A DNA stretch of 64,000 bases from Caballeronia catudaia (lineage in GTDB: Bacteria > Pseudomonadota > Gammaproteobacteria > Burkholderiales > Burkholderiaceae), in the NCBI RefSeq assembly GCF_001544755.2, contig NZ_FCOF02000027.1:16200-80199 (forward strand), given 5' to 3'. Below the pieces are notes generated by a model, which was given only the letters and a program-made list of their open reading frames with translations, had not been told where the DNA came from and did no database searches. The translations under genes were made by a program, and so were the position numbers. This document shows positions 63,352 through 64,000 of this stretch, one piece after another. Position 1 is the stretch's first letter; the number at the start of each line of letters is the position of its first letter.

Positions 63352-64000
63352 CCCACGAATCTCCCTCGAAGGCAGTTTGAATATCGTTGCATAGCCCTTT
63401 CTTTGCAGACGCTCCAGTATCCTTTGTCCATCGCGGCGTAGGCACTACATTCAGCCATATCTAAATCGTATCCCAGTTCGCACTCGGCTTCTTCGGCTGG
63501 CGTGTCAACATTCCCGCGACGTTCTCGCCCTGATCTAATATGCCGCTCGGCTGATATTCGAACGGCTGCGCGTCACTGAGCAAGCTATTGCCATCACTGT
63601 CACCAGCAGCGGCGAAGCTATTGAGCATCGAATCGTCGGCGCTGTCGCCATCTGAACTCATGGCGTTGAGCGCGCTTCCGGCTACTGCTTCGACAGAGCC
63701 AAGCCAATCAAAACCGCTATCGCCATCAGCGCGCCCCGAACGACCGACCGCGCTTGGGGAGGCCGCAGCTTTGGCCGCGATTCTCGCAGGTACATACGGC
63801 GTGTCATCGACAAGGAATCCGTTTGCGTCGAGCGACACATACTTACCGTTGTGGAGCCCGTAGACGGTCGGATTCGGGTCTGGTGCCCGCTTCGGCCAGC
63901 TTTGCGGCGCATATTGCCGAGCAACCCGCCGACTACCCCGCCACTCACGGTGAATAGCAGGAATGAGATGGCCGTCGCGTACCGCATCGCGAAGGATGCG
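63348..64000 (-). pseudogene. Accessory protein with Cys-rich C-terminus, partial and frameshifted
   Basis: The minus-strand frame is open from the window edge (64000) for 179 codons to a TAG at 63461: RILRDAVRDGHLIPAIH, SWPKRAPDPNPTVYG, LDANGFLVDDTPYVPARIAA, then a Gly/Ser/Asp-rich stretch. In another frame, 63348-63506, DTPAEEAECELGYDLDMAEC and SVCKERAMQRYSNCLRGR continue as a cysteine-rich tail that recalls the ends of Burkholderia Rhs/T6SS-linked proteins (from memory). A single-base shift at about 63507-63540 would join them. The N-terminus lies outside the window. A separate 36-codon ORF for the tail (63458-63348) is the alternative. Confidence 0.5.

Noticed and set aside
63682..63987. 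A 101-codon frame with hydrophobic ends on the minus strand
   Set aside because: It overlaps, out of phase, the 180-codon frame that is open to the window edge and reads as real protein; its middle is Arg/Ser-rich shadow.
62178..64000. An att duplication of the tRNA-Ser 3' end
   Set aside because: I found no second copy of the T-arm or acceptor sequence between 62268 and 64000, so no attachment site is claimed.

Overview
The window is a 64 kb chromosomal segment of a beta-proteobacterium, almost certainly Burkholderia sensu lato (Paraburkholderia, Caballeronia or a close relative). The basis is high-GC coding with strong third-position bias, a glnA-glnL-glnG block, a PHB phasin next to a pdhABL operon, a FixLJ-type pair beside aceE, the FtrABCD iron uptake operon, HemP, and a class I fumarase. 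Most of it is ordinary core genome, with no rRNA, CRISPR array, transposase or integrase. Protein families were assigned by reading motifs; no database search was run.

Layout. 1-3.0 kb: end of glutamine synthetase and the NtrB/NtrC nitrogen two-component system. 3.0-3.8 kb: exonuclease III. 4.0-12.9 kb: the Kdp potassium system (a small ORF, kdpF, A, B, C, then kdpD, E), split between kdpC and kdpD by a ~580 bp long-inverted-repeat element. 12.9-15.8 kb: a nitrilase remnant, a cytosine-deaminase-like amidohydrolase and a lipoprotein. 15.9-21.6 kb: oligopeptidase A, FolD and a DUF2950/DUF3300 pair. 21.8-31.8 kb: a sensor kinase/FixJ pair divergent from aceE-aceF-lpdA. 32-34.5 kb: phasin and a PBP7-type endopeptidase. 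34.6-37.7 kb: an IclR regulator divergent from lutA-lutB, where lutB carries an in-frame TGA. 37.8-42.7 kb: a Pro/Gly-rich lipoprotein, a small exported protein, aromatic aminotransferase and uvrB. 42.8-54.8 kb: an iron-centred district with ftrABCD, a HbpS-like gene, a candidate small RNA, hemP, exbD/exbB/tonB, bfd and bfr, with Fur-box-like sites in front of ftrA, hemP and bfd; stress and redox genes (SRPBCC, OsmC, pirin, LysR) and murI lie between. 55-62.1 kb: fumarase, a YqhA-type membrane protein, acetyl-CoA synthetase and a two-gene sodium:solute symporter. 62.2 kb: tRNA-Ser(GGA). 62.4-64 kb: lower-GC accessory DNA made of truncated or frameshifted gene pieces.

How the parts fit. Carbon flow into and out of acetyl-CoA recurs: PDH, acetyl-CoA synthetase with a probable acetate/monocarboxylate symporter, lactate oxidation, fumarase and PHB phasin. 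The iron genes cover Fe(II) import, TonB energy supply, storage and release. Signals most worth a second look are the lutB nonsense codon, a probable iron-responsive sRNA downstream of hemP, a complete ~200 nt transcription unit for a 39-residue exported peptide, an E3 with two lipoyl domains, hairpins in each gap of the pdh operon, the inverted-repeat element inside kdp, and the decayed gene pieces beyond tRNA-Ser. No convincing wholly new multi-gene system is visible.
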